This document shows positions 1 through 9,686 of a stretch of DNA of 64,000 nt, one piece after another. Numbering within the stretch: the first letter of the stretch is position 1; every line of letters begins with the position of its first letter. The stretch comes from Streptomyces sp. DH37. Lineage in GTDB: Bacteria; Actinomycetota; Actinomycetes; Streptomycetales; Streptomycetaceae. Under the pieces are notes generated by a model that did no database searches, was not told the DNA's origin, and saw nothing but the letters and a program-made list of their open reading frames with translations. Where the stretch lies: assembly GCF_029813835.1 (NCBI RefSeq), contig NZ_JARVKV010000024.1, forward strand, positions 1 to 64,000, given 5' to 3'. The position numbers and the translations under genes were made by a program.

Positions 1-39
1 CGTGGTGGGCCGGGCCCAGCGGCCCCGGCCCACCACCGG

Positions 40-1617
<1,578 letters not shown>

Positions 1618-1995
1618 GAACAACCTCTCGGAACGATGGAAACGGCTTCGGCCCCGCCCACGAAGGGATCCGGAACCTGCAAGCCCCGGCGGGGATGACC
1701 GGCGGCTCGGGTGGAGCGACGGAGGAGTTACAGCGCCGGATACGGCGTCCGTATTCCCCCGCTGACTGCCACCTCTTGAGTCATCGCGCTGCCACGCGAA
1801 GCGTTACGCCCAATTAGAGTGTCCCGAGTCACAGGACATATACGGCCAGATCGCCTTATACGGTGATGGATCTCCGGTTCATGGGCCCGGAGGGGCCGGT
1901 GCGGCAGAAGGGGGACACGGGACCGGACGGATGTCGCCGGACCCCGCTTCGGGCGGGACCCGGCGACACCGTGCGGACCTGGCCGGCGCCGGCCG
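1618..1995. other. Intergenic region upstream of hrdB (378 bp)
   Basis: This gap lies between the start of hrdB and the stop of whiH, both on the minus strand. It must carry the hrdB promoter(s) and the whiH terminator. AT-richer patches on the minus strand (around 1740-1860) are likely promoter DNA, but I could not fix a convincing -35/-10 pair or an exact SigR-type GGAAT-N18-GTT site. No credible gene is seen. Confidence 0.6.
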
Positions 1996-3003
1996 TCAGT
2001 GCTCGCGGGGCGCGGGCACCACGTGGTCGGAGGCGCCGCTCCCGGACGGCGGGGCCGCCGGGACCTGCGCCTCGGACGGCGCGGCGGAGGAGGTCCCGGG
2101 CGCGGGGGCCGCCGGAGCCGGCGCCCCGGATGTCGCGGGGACGGCCGCCTCGGTGGGCGCCATGAACAACTGGCGCACCGCGCTCTCGGCGGTGGCGGCC
2201 TCTCCGGCGGCGACGGCGTCGGCGATCCTGCGGTGGTGGGCCACCGACGCCTCGGTGGGGCGCTCGCACCCGGCGGCGGGTGCTCCGGAGACCTGGAGGG
2301 CCGCGCCGACGATGCCGGAGAGGTGCTCCAGCATCCGGTTGCCGGCGGCCTGCAGGAGCAGGGCGTGGAACTCGGCGTCGGCCCGGGAGAAGGTCAGGCC
2401 GTCCCCCTGGGCGAGCGTGTGCCCCATGATCTCGACCATGTCCGCGAGGCGCTGCTGGATCTCGTCGCGGCCGTGGTCCGCGGCGAGGCGGGCGGCCAGC
2501 GGTTCGATGGCCCAGCGCAGCTCGCACAGTTCACGGCGCTGGTCCTCGCGCTGCGGACCGAAGGCGCGCCACTCGATGATGTCGGGGTCCAGGAGATTCC
2601 AGTCGCTGACCGGGCGGACTCGCGTCCCGACGTTGGGGCGGGCGCTGACCAGGCCCTTGGCCTCCAGGACCCGGAGCGACTCGCGGACGACGGTGCGCGA
2701 CACCTCGAAGCGCTGGCCGATCTCCTCGGGCACGAGGGGGCGGTCGGCGCCGAGGTCCCCGGAGACGATCATCTGACCCAGTTGCTGTACGAGTTGGCCG
2801 TGCAGCCCGCGCCCCCGGTTCCCGGCGGCGCGGCGTCCGGCCCGGGCCATGTCCGCTTCGCCGCCGTCCCAGGCGGAGACGCTGGTGGCACGGGCCGCGC
2901 CGGTCGACTCGGCGTAGGCGTAACGGTCCGGCTCGCCCGAACCCGTGAGGCCGGAGTCGGCGGAGCGAGCCGAGGTCATCATGGTGTGCGCAAGGGTAGT
3001 CAC
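1996..3003 (-). CDS. whiH: Sporulation regulator WhiH (GntR family, FadR subfamily)
   Basis: WhiH is a DNA-binding regulator needed for sporulation septation in Streptomyces aerial hyphae. The 335-aa protein has a winged helix at about residues 60-130 (LHGQLVQQLGQMIVSGDL, then EEIGQRFEVSRTVVRESLRVLEAKGLV) and a C-terminal FadR-type FCD domain with ADAEFHALLLQAAGN. A Pro/Ala-rich tail of about 60 residues follows. The position directly beside hrdB is that of whiH in S. coelicolor. I chose GTG at 3003 (protein begins VTTLAHTMM), with AAAGGA only three bases upstream; the two ATGs eleven to fourteen codons earlier in the reading lack any ribosome site, so the start is moderately certain. The ligand of the FCD domain is unknown. 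Confidence 0.88.
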   Translation of the reverse strand: MTTLAHTMMTSARSADSGLTGSGEPDRYAYAESTGAARATSVSAWDGGEADMARAGRRAAGNRGRGLHGQLVQQLGQMIVSGDLGADRPLVPEEIGQRFEVSRTVVRESLRVLEAKGLVSARPNVGTRVRPVSDWNLLDPDIIEWRAFGPQREDQRRELCELRWAIEPLAARLAADHGRDEIQQRLADMVEIMGHTLAQGDGLTFSRADAEFHALLLQAAGNRMLEHLSGIVGAALQVSGAPAAGCERPTEASVAHHRRIADAVAAGEAATAESAVRQLFMAPTEAAVPATSGAPAPAAPAPGTSSAAPSEAQVPAAPPSGSGASDHVVPAPREH

Positions 3004-3095
3004 GCATCCTTTGTCGGCGGTGCTCCGGACGGCCTTGAGGGCTTTGGTGAAAAGCACACGAAAGGGTGATCGGCGACCTCCACGCAATTGACGCC

Positions 3096-3103
3096 TTATC
3101 GGA
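3096..3103 (-). promoter_or_regulatory. Possible sigma-WhiG -10 element of whiH
   Basis: Read on the minus strand this is TCCGATAA, seven of eight matches to the WhiG -10 consensus GCCGATAA, 93 bases upstream of the whiH start. whiH of S. coelicolor is known to be WhiG-dependent. No good TAAA-like -35 lies 15-16 bases upstream, which weakens the call. Confidence 0.4.
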
Positions 3104-3274
3104 AAGGAAAGGTCTTCCGATCTGGCATATGCGGCAGTTGACGCGCGCCGGCGGCGGCTCCGGACCGCCGTGGGCCGCGAACCCGCTGGTGAGCGGCGCG
3201 CCGGGCGGGGACGCCCCGGGCTGCGGGCGAGGCGCCCGAGCGCGGCGGGAGGCGTGGCGCCGGCCCCCCTCCCC

Positions 3275-4030
3275 TCAGATCTCCGGGCGCAGCATCGGGG
3301 GGTTCAGCAGCGTCGCCCCGCCGGCCCGGAACAGTTGTGCGGGCCGCCCGCCCTGACGGGTCGTCGTACCGCCGGTCGGCACCAGGAAGCCGGGAGTGCC
3401 GGTGACCTTGCGGTGGAAGTTCCGCGGATCGAGGGCGACTCCCCACACCGCTTCGTAGACCCGCCGCAGCTCCCCCACCGTGAACTCCGGCGGGCAGAAG
3501 GCGGTGGCGAGCGAGGAGTACTCGATCTTCGAACGGGCGCGCTCCACCCCGTCCGCGAGGATCCGGGTGTGGTCGAAGGCGAGCGGGGCGGGCTCTCCGC
3601 CGCCCCGGTCCGGGCCGTCGCCGGGAGGCAGCAGGGTGTCCACCGGGGCCCAGCGGACGCTGTCCGCGTCGCCTCCGGCCGTGGGGGTGGGCAGGTCGGG
3701 GGCGAGTACCAGATGGGCGACGCTGACCACCCGCATCCTCGGGTCCCGCTCCGGATCACCGTAGGTGGCGAGCTGTTCGAGGTGGGCGCCGGCCTGCCGG
3801 TCGTCCGGTCCCTGGACGCGCAGCCCGGTCTCCTCGGTGAGTTCGCGGGCGGCCGCGGCCCCGAGGTCCTCGTCGATGCGTACGAACCCCCCGGGCAGCG
3901 CCCACCGTCCCTGGTACGGCGGCTCGCCCCGGCGTACGACCAGCGCGCACAGGGCGTGCCTGCGCACGGTGAGCACGACCAGGTCGACGGTGACGGCGAA
4001 GGGAGGGAAGGCCGACGGGTCGTAGGGCAT
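3275..4030 (-). CDS. NrtR-like regulator: Nudix domain plus winged helix
   Basis: NrtR-family proteins join an N-terminal Nudix fold to a C-terminal winged-helix DNA-binding domain and usually control NAD-related genes in response to ADP-ribose. The 251-aa product shows a complete Nudix box at about residues 47-69 (G at start, REL and EE, ending TGL), so hydrolase activity may be retained; many NrtR members have degenerated here. The C-terminal half (SSLATAFCPPEFTVGELRRVYEAV, then NFHRKV and PGFLVPTG) is the typical NrtR DNA-binding part. No NAD-synthesis gene is adjacent, so the target is unknown. A palindrome just upstream may be its own operator. Confidence 0.85.
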   Translation of the reverse strand: MPYDPSAFPPFAVTVDLVVLTVRRHALCALVVRRGEPPYQGRWALPGGFVRIDEDLGAAAARELTEETGLRVQGPDDRQAGAHLEQLATYGDPERDPRMRVVSVAHLVLAPDLPTPTAGGDADSVRWAPVDTLLPPGDGPDRGGGEPAPLAFDHTRILADGVERARSKIEYSSLATAFCPPEFTVGELRRVYEAVWGVALDPRNFHRKVTGTPGFLVPTGGTTTRQGGRPAQLFRAGGATLLNPPMLRPEI

Positions 4031-4040
4031 GCCGTGATCA

Positions 4041-4060
4041 TAGTCGTCTGCCTGACGATA
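4041..4060. promoter_or_regulatory. Candidate NrtR-type operator
   Basis: TCGTC (4044-4048) and GACGA (4054-4058) form an inverted repeat with a 5-base spacer, flanked outside by TA on both sides. It lies 14-28 bases upstream of the start of the nrtR-like gene. This fits autoregulation by a dimeric winged-helix protein, but the link is inferred from position only. Confidence 0.35.
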
Positions 4061-4085
4061 AACAGGGGCCCGCGCCGTTCCGCCG

Positions 4086-5255
4086 TCAGCCGCGGGCCGC
4101 CGCGCTCCCGAGGCCGCGCGCGGCCCGCTGCCGGCGCAGACACTGCCTCAGCGGTTCGGGGTCGAGTCCGCTGTTGCAGGCGCCGTGGAGCAGCCGCGCG
4201 AAGACGTACCCGGGGTCCAGCTCCAGCGCGCGGCCCAGCGCCACGCGCGCGCCGGGCTCGTCCCCGCCGGACCAGGCGACCCACCCCGCGAGGGTGAGCG
4301 GGGCGGCGGCGTGTTCGGCGTAGGCCCCCACGCACCGCCGGGCCAGCGCCCGCCACAGCCGCAGGGCGGGGGCGGCGTCCGAGCCCTCCATCCACTCCGC
4401 GGCCCAGTCCCGGGTGATCCGGTCCTGGAGGCCGAGGATCACGGTGGCGGCCTCCTCGTGGGAGAGGAGGCGGTCGTCCCGGGCGTCGGCCCCGGCCCTC
4501 CCCTCCCGCCGGTCCGCGGCGGGTGCGGACCGGTAGCGTTCGAGCAGCCGCCGGGCGAGCGCGAGGGTCTCGGCGCGTACCGTCCCGCGGTCGGCGTCGC
4601 CCAGCATCCGGGGCACCAGGGCCGTGCCCGCGAGGTCGAGGGCCCGCTCCTGCGGTCCGGCGACCGGCGGGCCGAGCGGGGCGAGCCTGGCCGTCATCTC
4701 CTTCAGGGTGCCCTCCACCCGCAGCCCGGCGTACGCGGCGGCGGCCGCCATGGCCGAGGTGCCGGGGACGCCCAGCGGGGTGCCCTCGGCGGGACAGCAC
4801 CGGGTGTCGGGGCAGCAGTAGGACCAGTACCGTCCGCCGGAGACGCACAGCGCCTCGTACACGGGCATCTCCAGCGCCCCGCAGGCGATCCGCAACCGCT
4901 GGGCGAGCGGCCTGAGGCGCTCCATGACGGCCTGGCCGCTCTCGCCGTCGGCCGGCTCCCGGCACAGGAAGACGAGGGCTCCGTCCGGGCTGTCGCCGCG
5001 CGGCACGCCGCTGCCGCGCAGGCAGTCGGCGAGCTGTTCGGCGAGGTCGGGCCACCCCTCCTCCTGCGCGGGGATGCCCACCCGGAGCCTGCCGCCGAAG
5101 CGGCCGTTCGGGCCGTGGAGGCCGACCAGGACGACGGAGTCGTCGGGGTGGTAGCCGAGCAGGTACGGGAGGGAGTCGATCAGCTCGGCCGGGCCGCGCA
5201 GGGTGACCCGGGCGGCGGCGGACGGCTGCTGGGCGGATTCGCTGTGCTGTGTCAT
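4086..5255 (-). CDS. DUF4192 domain protein
   Basis: The 389-aa product belongs to the actinobacterial DUF4192 family, whose function is unknown. The family signature is visible near the N-terminus (LRGPAELIDSLPYLLGYHPDDSVVLVGL) and in the middle, where a Cys-rich patch (YWSYCCPDTRCC, about residues 140-155) precedes EGTPLGVPGTSAMAAAAAYAG. The C-terminal part resembles a short helical tetratricopeptide-like region (ARVALGRALELDPGYVFARLL). The ATG at 5255 starts the protein with MTQHSESAQQ. It is transcribed away from the recQ-type helicase across a 147-bp shared promoter region that holds two DnaA-box-like nonamers. Confidence 0.85.
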   Translation of the reverse strand: MTQHSESAQQPSAAARVTLRGPAELIDSLPYLLGYHPDDSVVLVGLHGPNGRFGGRLRVGIPAQEEGWPDLAEQLADCLRGSGVPRGDSPDGALVFLCREPADGESGQAVMERLRPLAQRLRIACGALEMPVYEALCVSGGRYWSYCCPDTRCCPAEGTPLGVPGTSAMAAAAAYAGLRVEGTLKEMTARLAPLGPPVAGPQERALDLAGTALVPRMLGDADRGTVRAETLALARRLLERYRSAPAADRREGRAGADARDDRLLSHEEAATVILGLQDRITRDWAAEWMEGSDAAPALRLWRALARRCVGAYAEHAAAPLTLAGWVAWSGGDEPGARVALGRALELDPGYVFARLLHGACNSGLDPEPLRQCLRRQRAARGLGSAAARG

Positions 5256-5295
5256 GCCCCGACAGTGCCGCGCACGGGCGGGACGCCGCGCGGCG

Positions 5296-5304
5296 TTGTC
5301 CACA
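5296..5304 (+). promoter_or_regulatory. DnaA-box-like nonamer TTGTCCACA
   Basis: TTGTCCACA is an exact match to the preferred Streptomyces DnaA box. It lies in the divergent promoter region between the DUF4192 gene and recQ. Whether DnaA binds here is not known. Confidence 0.55.
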
Positions 5305-5351
5305 GGCGGCCTCAGCGGTCCGATGGTCGTATCGATCACAGAAACGGCGGG

Positions 5352-5360
5352 TCGTCCACA
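5352..5360 (+). promoter_or_regulatory. DnaA-box-like nonamer TCGTCCACA
   Basis: This fits the relaxed Streptomyces DnaA-box consensus (pyrimidine, pyrimidine, non-T, then TCCACA). It has the same orientation as the box at 5296 and starts 56 bp from it, 43 bases before the helicase start codon. Confidence 0.45.
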
Positions 5361-5402
5361 GGGCGTTCGCGCGGTGTCGGTGTCATCGGGTTGCATGGAC
5401 GC

Positions 5403-7568
5403 ATGAGCGAGGAGAACCTGCGCGTCGAGGCCGACGCCGTACTGTCCCGCCTCACCGGCGACGCCACCGGCACGGCGAGGCTGCGCACCGACCAGTGGCG
5501 CGCCGTCGAGGCCCTGGTGGTGGAGCGCCGGCGGACCCTGGTGGTCCAGCGCACCGGCTGGGGCAAGTCGGCGGTGTACTTCGTGGCGACCGCGCTGCTG
5601 CGCGAGCGCGGCGGGGGGCCGACCGTGATCGTCTCCCCGCTGCTGGCGCTGATGCGCAACCAGGTCGAGGCCGCGGAGCGGGCGGGCATCCGCGCCCGGA
5701 CGATCAACTCCGCGAACACCGAGGAGTGGGAGGCGGTCCACACCGAGGTGGCCGCCGGCGAGGTCGACGTGCTGCTCGTCAGCCCGGAACGCCTGAACAA
5801 CCCCGACTTCCGCGATCAGGTGCTGCCGAAGCTGGCCGCCACCACCGGACTGCTGGTGGTCGACGAGGCGCACTGCATCTCCGACTGGGGCCACGACTTC
5901 CGGCCCGACTACCGGCGGCTGCGGACGATGCTCGCCGAGCTCCCCCCGGGCGTCCCGGTGCTGGCCACCACCGCGACGGCCAACGCACGGGTGACGGCCG
6001 ACGTGGCCGAGCAGCTGGGCACCGGCGGAGCGGGGACGGACGCGCTCGTGCTGCGCGGCCCGCTGGACCGGGAGAGCCTCAGCCTGGGGGTGCTGCGCCT
6101 GCCGGACGCGGCGCACCGGCTGGCCTGGCTCGACAGCCATCTCCACGAGCTGCCGGGCTCCGGCATCGTCTACACCCTGACGGTCTCGGCGGCCGAGGAG
6201 GTGGCGGCCTTCCTGCGGCAGCGGGGGCACACGGTGTCCTCCTACACCGGGCGGACGGAGAACGCCGACCGGGAGGCGGCCGAGGCGGACCTGCTGGGCA
6301 ACAGGGTCAAGGCGCTGGTGGCCACCTCCGCGCTGGGCATGGGCTTCGACAAGCCGGACCTGGGCTTCGTCGTCCACCTGGGCTCCCCCTCCTCCCCCAT
6401 CGCCTACTACCAGCAGGTGGGCCGGGCCGGGCGCGGCGTGGAGCACGCCGAGGTGCTACTGCTGCCCGGCGCGGAGGACGAGGCGATCTGGCGGTACTTC
6501 GCCTCCCTGGCCTTCCCCCCCGAGGAGCAGGTGCGCCGCACGCTGGAGGTGCTGGCCTCGGCCGACCGGCCGCTGTCGCTGCCGGCCCTGGAGCCCCTGG
6601 TGGAACTGCGCCGCTCGCGGCTGGAGACGATGCTCAAGGTGCTCGACGTGGACGGGGCGGTGCGGCGGGTGCGCGGCGGCTGGATCGCCACGGGCGAGCC
6701 GTGGTCCTACGACACCGAGCGGTACGCCTGGGTCGCGCGGCAGCGGGAGGCCGAGCAGCGGGCGATGCGGGAGTACGCCGCCGCGTCCGGATGCCGGATG
6801 GAGTTCCTGCGGCGGCAGTTGGACGACGAGGAGGCGGCGCCCTGCGGCCGGTGCGACAACTGCGCGGGCCCGCGGTTCGGCACCGAGGTCGACCCGGCGG
6901 CGCTGGAGGCCGCGCGGGGCGAACTGGGGCGTCCCGGTGTGGAGGTGGAGCCCCGCAGGATGTGGCCGACGGGACTGCCCGCGATCGGGCTGGACCTCAA
7001 GGGGCGCGTGCCGGCGGGCGAGCAGGCCTCCCCCGGCAGGGCCCTGGGCCGGCTGTCCGACATCGGCTGGGGCAACCGGCTGCGCCCGCTGCTGGAGTCC
7101 CCGTCGCAGGACGGGCCGGTGCCCGGCGACGTGGCCGACGCCGTCGTCACGGTGCTCGCCGACTGGGCGCGGGGCCCCGGCGGCTGGGCCTCCGGGGAGG
7201 AGGGCGCGCCGGCCCGTCCGGTGGGCGTGGTGACCATCGACTCGCGGACCCGGCCGCGGCTGATCAGGTCCCTCGGGGAAAGGATCGCGGCGGTCGGCCG
7301 GATGCCGCTGCTGGGCACCGTGGAGTACGCCGAGGGGGCGGCGGACACCCGCATTCCGCGCAGCAACAGCGCGCAGCGGCTCCGGGCCCTGCACGGCGCG
7401 CTGACCGTGCCCGGACCGCTGGCGGAGGCGGTCGCGGCCGCCGGTGGCCCGGTGCTGCTGGTGGACGACCTCACGGAGACCGGCTGGACCCTGGCCGTGG
7501 CCGCGCGGCTGCTGCGCCGGGCCGGGGCGGAAGGGGTGATGCCGCTGGTGCTGGCGGTGCGGGGATGA
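5403..7568 (+). CDS. RecQ-family DNA helicase with C-terminal phosphoribosyltransferase-like domain
   Basis: This is an ATP-dependent superfamily 2 helicase, expected to unwind recombination or replication intermediates. The 721-aa protein has a Walker A variant RTGWGKS (about residue 55), the DEAH box in VVDEAHCISDWGHDFRPDYRRL, and motifs V-VI (ATSALGMGFDKPDL, YYQQVGRAGR). A RecQ-type zinc cluster follows, with PCGRCDNC as its last three cysteines. The final 150 residues look like a ComF-type phosphoribosyltransferase, with the PRPP-binding motif VLLVDDLTETGWT about 30 residues from the end. The ATG at 5403 begins MSEENLRVEAD; longer in-frame readings upstream run through the DUF4192 gene and are spurious. 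The helicase call is firm, the function of the tail is not. Confidence 0.92.
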   Translation: MSEENLRVEADAVLSRLTGDATGTARLRTDQWRAVEALVVERRRTLVVQRTGWGKSAVYFVATALLRERGGGPTVIVSPLLALMRNQVEAAERAGIRARTINSANTEEWEAVHTEVAAGEVDVLLVSPERLNNPDFRDQVLPKLAATTGLLVVDEAHCISDWGHDFRPDYRRLRTMLAELPPGVPVLATTATANARVTADVAEQLGTGGAGTDALVLRGPLDRESLSLGVLRLPDAAHRLAWLDSHLHELPGSGIVYTLTVSAAEEVAAFLRQRGHTVSSYTGRTENADREAAEADLLGNRVKALVATSALGMGFDKPDLGFVVHLGSPSSPIAYYQQVGRAGRGVEHAEVLLLPGAEDEAIWRYFASLAFPPEEQVRRTLEVLASADRPLSLPALEPLVELRRSRLETMLKVLDVDGAVRRVRGGWIATGEPWSYDTERYAWVARQREAEQRAMREYAAASGCRMEFLRRQLDDEEAAPCGRCDNCAGPRFGTEVDPAALEAARGELGRPGVEVEPRRMWPTGLPAIGLDLKGRVPAGEQASPGRALGRLSDIGWGNRLRPLLESPSQDGPVPGDVADAVVTVLADWARGPGGWASGEEGAPARPVGVVTIDSRTRPRLIRSLGERIAAVGRMPLLGTVEYAEGAADTRIPRSNSAQRLRALHGALTVPGPLAEAVAAAGGPVLLVDDLTETGWTLAVAARLLRRAGAEGVMPLVLAVRG

Positions 7569-7575
7569 CCCGCCA

Positions 7576-7591
7576 GCCGCCGTCGGGCGGC
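7576..7591 (+). terminator. Short hairpin after the RecQ-like gene
   Basis: GCCGCC and GGCGGC flank a four-base loop eight bases after the stop codon. It could be a weak terminator or attenuator. No T-tract follows. Confidence 0.35.
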
Positions 7592-7690
7592 GGCCCGACG
7601 TGACCGGCGCGACCCGGTCCTCCATTGCCGCCACCGCGTTCGCCGGTGAGAATTGGTGCGGCGCCACGGACGAAGGACGGAGGGAGGACC

Positions 7691-8278
7691 ATGACCTTCG
7701 GCTTCGCCTCGCCACCGCCCGCCGAGGCCCTGACCCGCACCGGCCGTGCTCTCGAACCCGCGGAGTGGGCCGCCGCCGGGATCCCCCTGCTGCGCAGCCC
7801 GCGCGAGACGGTCACCGGCCTGCACGCCCGCCACCGGCCCGGACCGGCCACCTCCGTCGTCGCGGTGCTCGGCCCGGACGAGCGGGTCGTCGCGAGTGCG
7901 TCGTTCACCCGGGTCGGCTCCGCCCCGGACGGCTGGGAGTGCCGCAACGTCCTGCTGTCCCAGCTGCGCCGGATCGTTCCGCACGATCTGCGCCGCCGCA
8001 GGCCCGCGCGCACCGCCGTCCTGCTGTGCTGCCGGGAGGACGGCCCGGGGTGGACGGAGCAGGACGGCGCGTGGATGTGGGGACTGCGCGACGCCTGCAC
8101 CCTGCACGGCCTGCGGTGCGGCGCTTACCTCACGCTGACCCGTACCGGCTGGCAGGTGCTCGGCGAGGACCGCTGCGGGCGGCGGCCGTACCTCGGCGGC
8201 CCGGCCGTCCTCGACGGCCGGCCGGAGGACGAGGGCCCCCGGGTTCCCGGGGCGCGGCGGAGTACGGCGGCCCGCTGA
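7691..8278 (+). CDS. Conserved hypothetical protein, 195 aa
   Basis: I do not recognise a named domain. The start is secure: AGGGAGG lies just upstream of the ATG at 7691 and the protein begins MTFGFASPPPAEALTRTG. It is soluble, with no signal peptide or membrane segment. Notable features are a Cys pair (VLLCCRED) and a Trp-rich stretch (WTEQDGAWMWGLRDACTLHGLRC) in the second half. It is in the same direction as the helicase gene, 122 bp downstream, and could be co-transcribed if the short hairpin in between is leaky. From memory a similar protein sits next to this helicase in other streptomycetes, which suggests a functional link, unproven. Confidence 0.75.
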   Translation: MTFGFASPPPAEALTRTGRALEPAEWAAAGIPLLRSPRETVTGLHARHRPGPATSVVAVLGPDERVVASASFTRVGSAPDGWECRNVLLSQLRRIVPHDLRRRRPARTAVLLCCREDGPGWTEQDGAWMWGLRDACTLHGLRCGAYLTLTRTGWQVLGEDRCGRRPYLGGPAVLDGRPEDEGPRVPGARRSTAAR

Positions 8279-8301
8279 CCCGCCGGGCGGCGGACGGCGG
8301 G
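8279..8301. terminator. Hairpin between convergent genes
   Basis: CCCGCCG (8279-8285) and CGGCGGG (8295-8301) pair around a nine-base loop, directly after the stop of the 195-aa gene and before the stop of the opposing gene. It is a plausible weak bidirectional terminator. Confidence 0.4.
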
Positions 8302-8314
8302 CCCGGGGCGCCGG

Positions 8315-8941
8315 TCAGAGCAGCGTGCGCAGCCGCTGCGGATCGCCGCAGACGATCAGCCGCGAGCCCGTCCTGGTGAGGGCCGCGGGCAGCGCCCGCG
8401 CGGCCTGCTCGTCCGTCCCGCCGTTGACGGCGAGCACGACGACCGGGCGGCCGGCGGTGCGGTCCGCGGCCGACGCGTGGGCGTAGAAGACGTCCTCGCC
8501 CTCGGTCTGCTGCCGCCAGTAGGCGTCCTCGCCGAAGGTGAGTTCGTGCTGCGCCCAGGGGTGCTGCTCCCCGGTGGTGAACACCAGGACGTCGGCGGGC
8601 GGGCAGCCCTCGTCGAGCAGTTCGTCGACGGTCCGGTCGGCGACCTCGACCGCGGTCGCGTCGGTGGCGTCGACGAGCCGGATCTGCGGTGCGGCACTCG
8701 GCGAGGCCGCCCCCGCCTCCGCCGCGGGCTGCTCCGCGGCCGGGTGCGGGGACGTCGCGGTGCGCGCCGGCACCGGCCTGCCGGGGGCGGGACGGCTGCG
8801 GTCGGCCCGCGGCGGTGTCGGCCGGGGACCGGGGACGGGTGCGGAGGGGCGGGGAACCTGTGGGGCCCGGGTGGTGCCCGCCGTGTTGCGGGGGCCGGGG
8901 ACATTCGGGTGGATCTTGGGCTCCTCGGAGCTGTGCGGCAT
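8315..8941 (-). CDS. Hypothetical protein, Pro-rich N-terminus, helicase-like tail
   Basis: The 208-aa protein has two parts. Residues 1-85 are Pro/Ala/Arg-rich and probably disordered. Residues 85-208 form a compact region (IRLVDATDATAVEVADRTV, DVLVFTTGEQHPWAQHELTFGE) ending with AALTRTGSRLIVCGDPQRL, which resembles the last helicase motif and C-terminus of UvrD/Rep-type enzymes. There is no Walker A or DEAD box, so it cannot be an active helicase on its own. It may be a binding or regulatory derivative of such a domain. The ATG at 8941 has no strong ribosome site, so the start could be further in. Confidence 0.65.
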   Translation of the reverse strand: MPHSSEEPKIHPNVPGPRNTAGTTRAPQVPRPSAPVPGPRPTPPRADRSRPAPGRPVPARTATSPHPAAEQPAAEAGAASPSAAPQIRLVDATDATAVEVADRTVDELLDEGCPPADVLVFTTGEQHPWAQHELTFGEDAYWRQQTEGEDVFYAHASAADRTAGRPVVVLAVNGGTDEQAARALPAALTRTGSRLIVCGDPQRLRTLL

Positions 8942-9008
8942 GGGGTGTTGTCTATCAAACGCCGGTGCGGGTTGCGCCAGCGGGTTCGGAAAAAGATTCG
9001 GTTTCGGC

Positions 9009-9686
9009 TCAGAAGAGACCGATCTGATCGGTTCGCTCGGCGCGCGCCCGCTTCAGGTGCCGCCAGCGCGGCAGCGCGTCCAGATACGACCACGACAGCC
9101 GGTGGTGGGGCGTGGGCCCCAGCTCCTCGAGGGCGGAGCGGTGCGCGGGCGAGGGGTAGCCGGCGTTGCGGTCGAAGCCGAACTCGGCGTGTTCGGCGCC
9201 CAGTTCGGCCATGAGGGCGTCCCGGTGCACCTTGGCGATCACGGACGCGGCGGCGACCGCGACGCAGGACCGGTCGCCCTTGACCACCGTACGGACCCGC
9301 CAGGGCGCTCCCAGGTAGTCGTGCCTGCCGTCGAGGATCACCGCGTCGGGGCGGACCGGAAGCGCCTCCAGAGCGCGTACGGCGGCGAGCCGGAGGGCGG
9401 CCGTCATGCCCAGCTCGTCGATCTCCCCGGGGGAGGCGTGCCCGAGCGCGTGGGTGGTGACCCAGCCGGCGAGCAGCCCGGCGAGTTCGGCGCGGCGCGC
9501 GGGGCTGATGAGCTTGGAGTCCGTCAGGCCCTCGGGCGGGCGGCGCAGTCCGGTGACCGCCGCGCAGACGGTCACGGGCCCGGCCCAGGCGCCCCGGCCG
9601 ACCTCGTCGACTCCGGCGACGACCCTCGCCCCCGTGGTGGCCCGCAGGGAACGTTCGACGCGGTGGGTGGGAGGCTCGTACGGCAT
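9009..9686 (-). CDS. rnhB: Ribonuclease HII
   Basis: RNase HII cuts RNA in RNA-DNA hybrids and removes misincorporated ribonucleotides by incising on their 5' side. The 225-aa protein carries the hallmark AGVDEVGRGAWAGPV (metal-binding Asp and Glu, about residues 24-38), the LTDSKLISPARR segment, the aspartate in PDAVILDGRHDY, and the conserved YPSPAHRSALEELGPTPHHRLSW. The length is normal for actinobacteria. It stands as a single minus-strand gene next to the TetR gene, and nothing is out of place. Confidence 0.97.
   Translation of the reverse strand: MPYEPPTHRVERSLRATTGARVVAGVDEVGRGAWAGPVTVCAAVTGLRRPPEGLTDSKLISPARRAELAGLLAGWVTTHALGHASPGEIDELGMTAALRLAAVRALEALPVRPDAVILDGRHDYLGAPWRVRTVVKGDRSCVAVAAASVIAKVHRDALMAELGAEHAEFGFDRNAGYPSPAHRSALEELGPTPHHRLSWSYLDALPRWRHLKRARAERTDQIGLF

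Noticed and set aside
1618..1860. SigR-type promoter for hrdB (GGAAT-N18-GTT)
   Set aside because: A GGGAAT is present on the minus strand but no GTT lies at the needed spacing.
4185..5402. N-terminal extension of the RecQ-like protein
   Set aside because: It is the antisense of the DUF4192 gene; homologues begin near MSEENLRVEAD.
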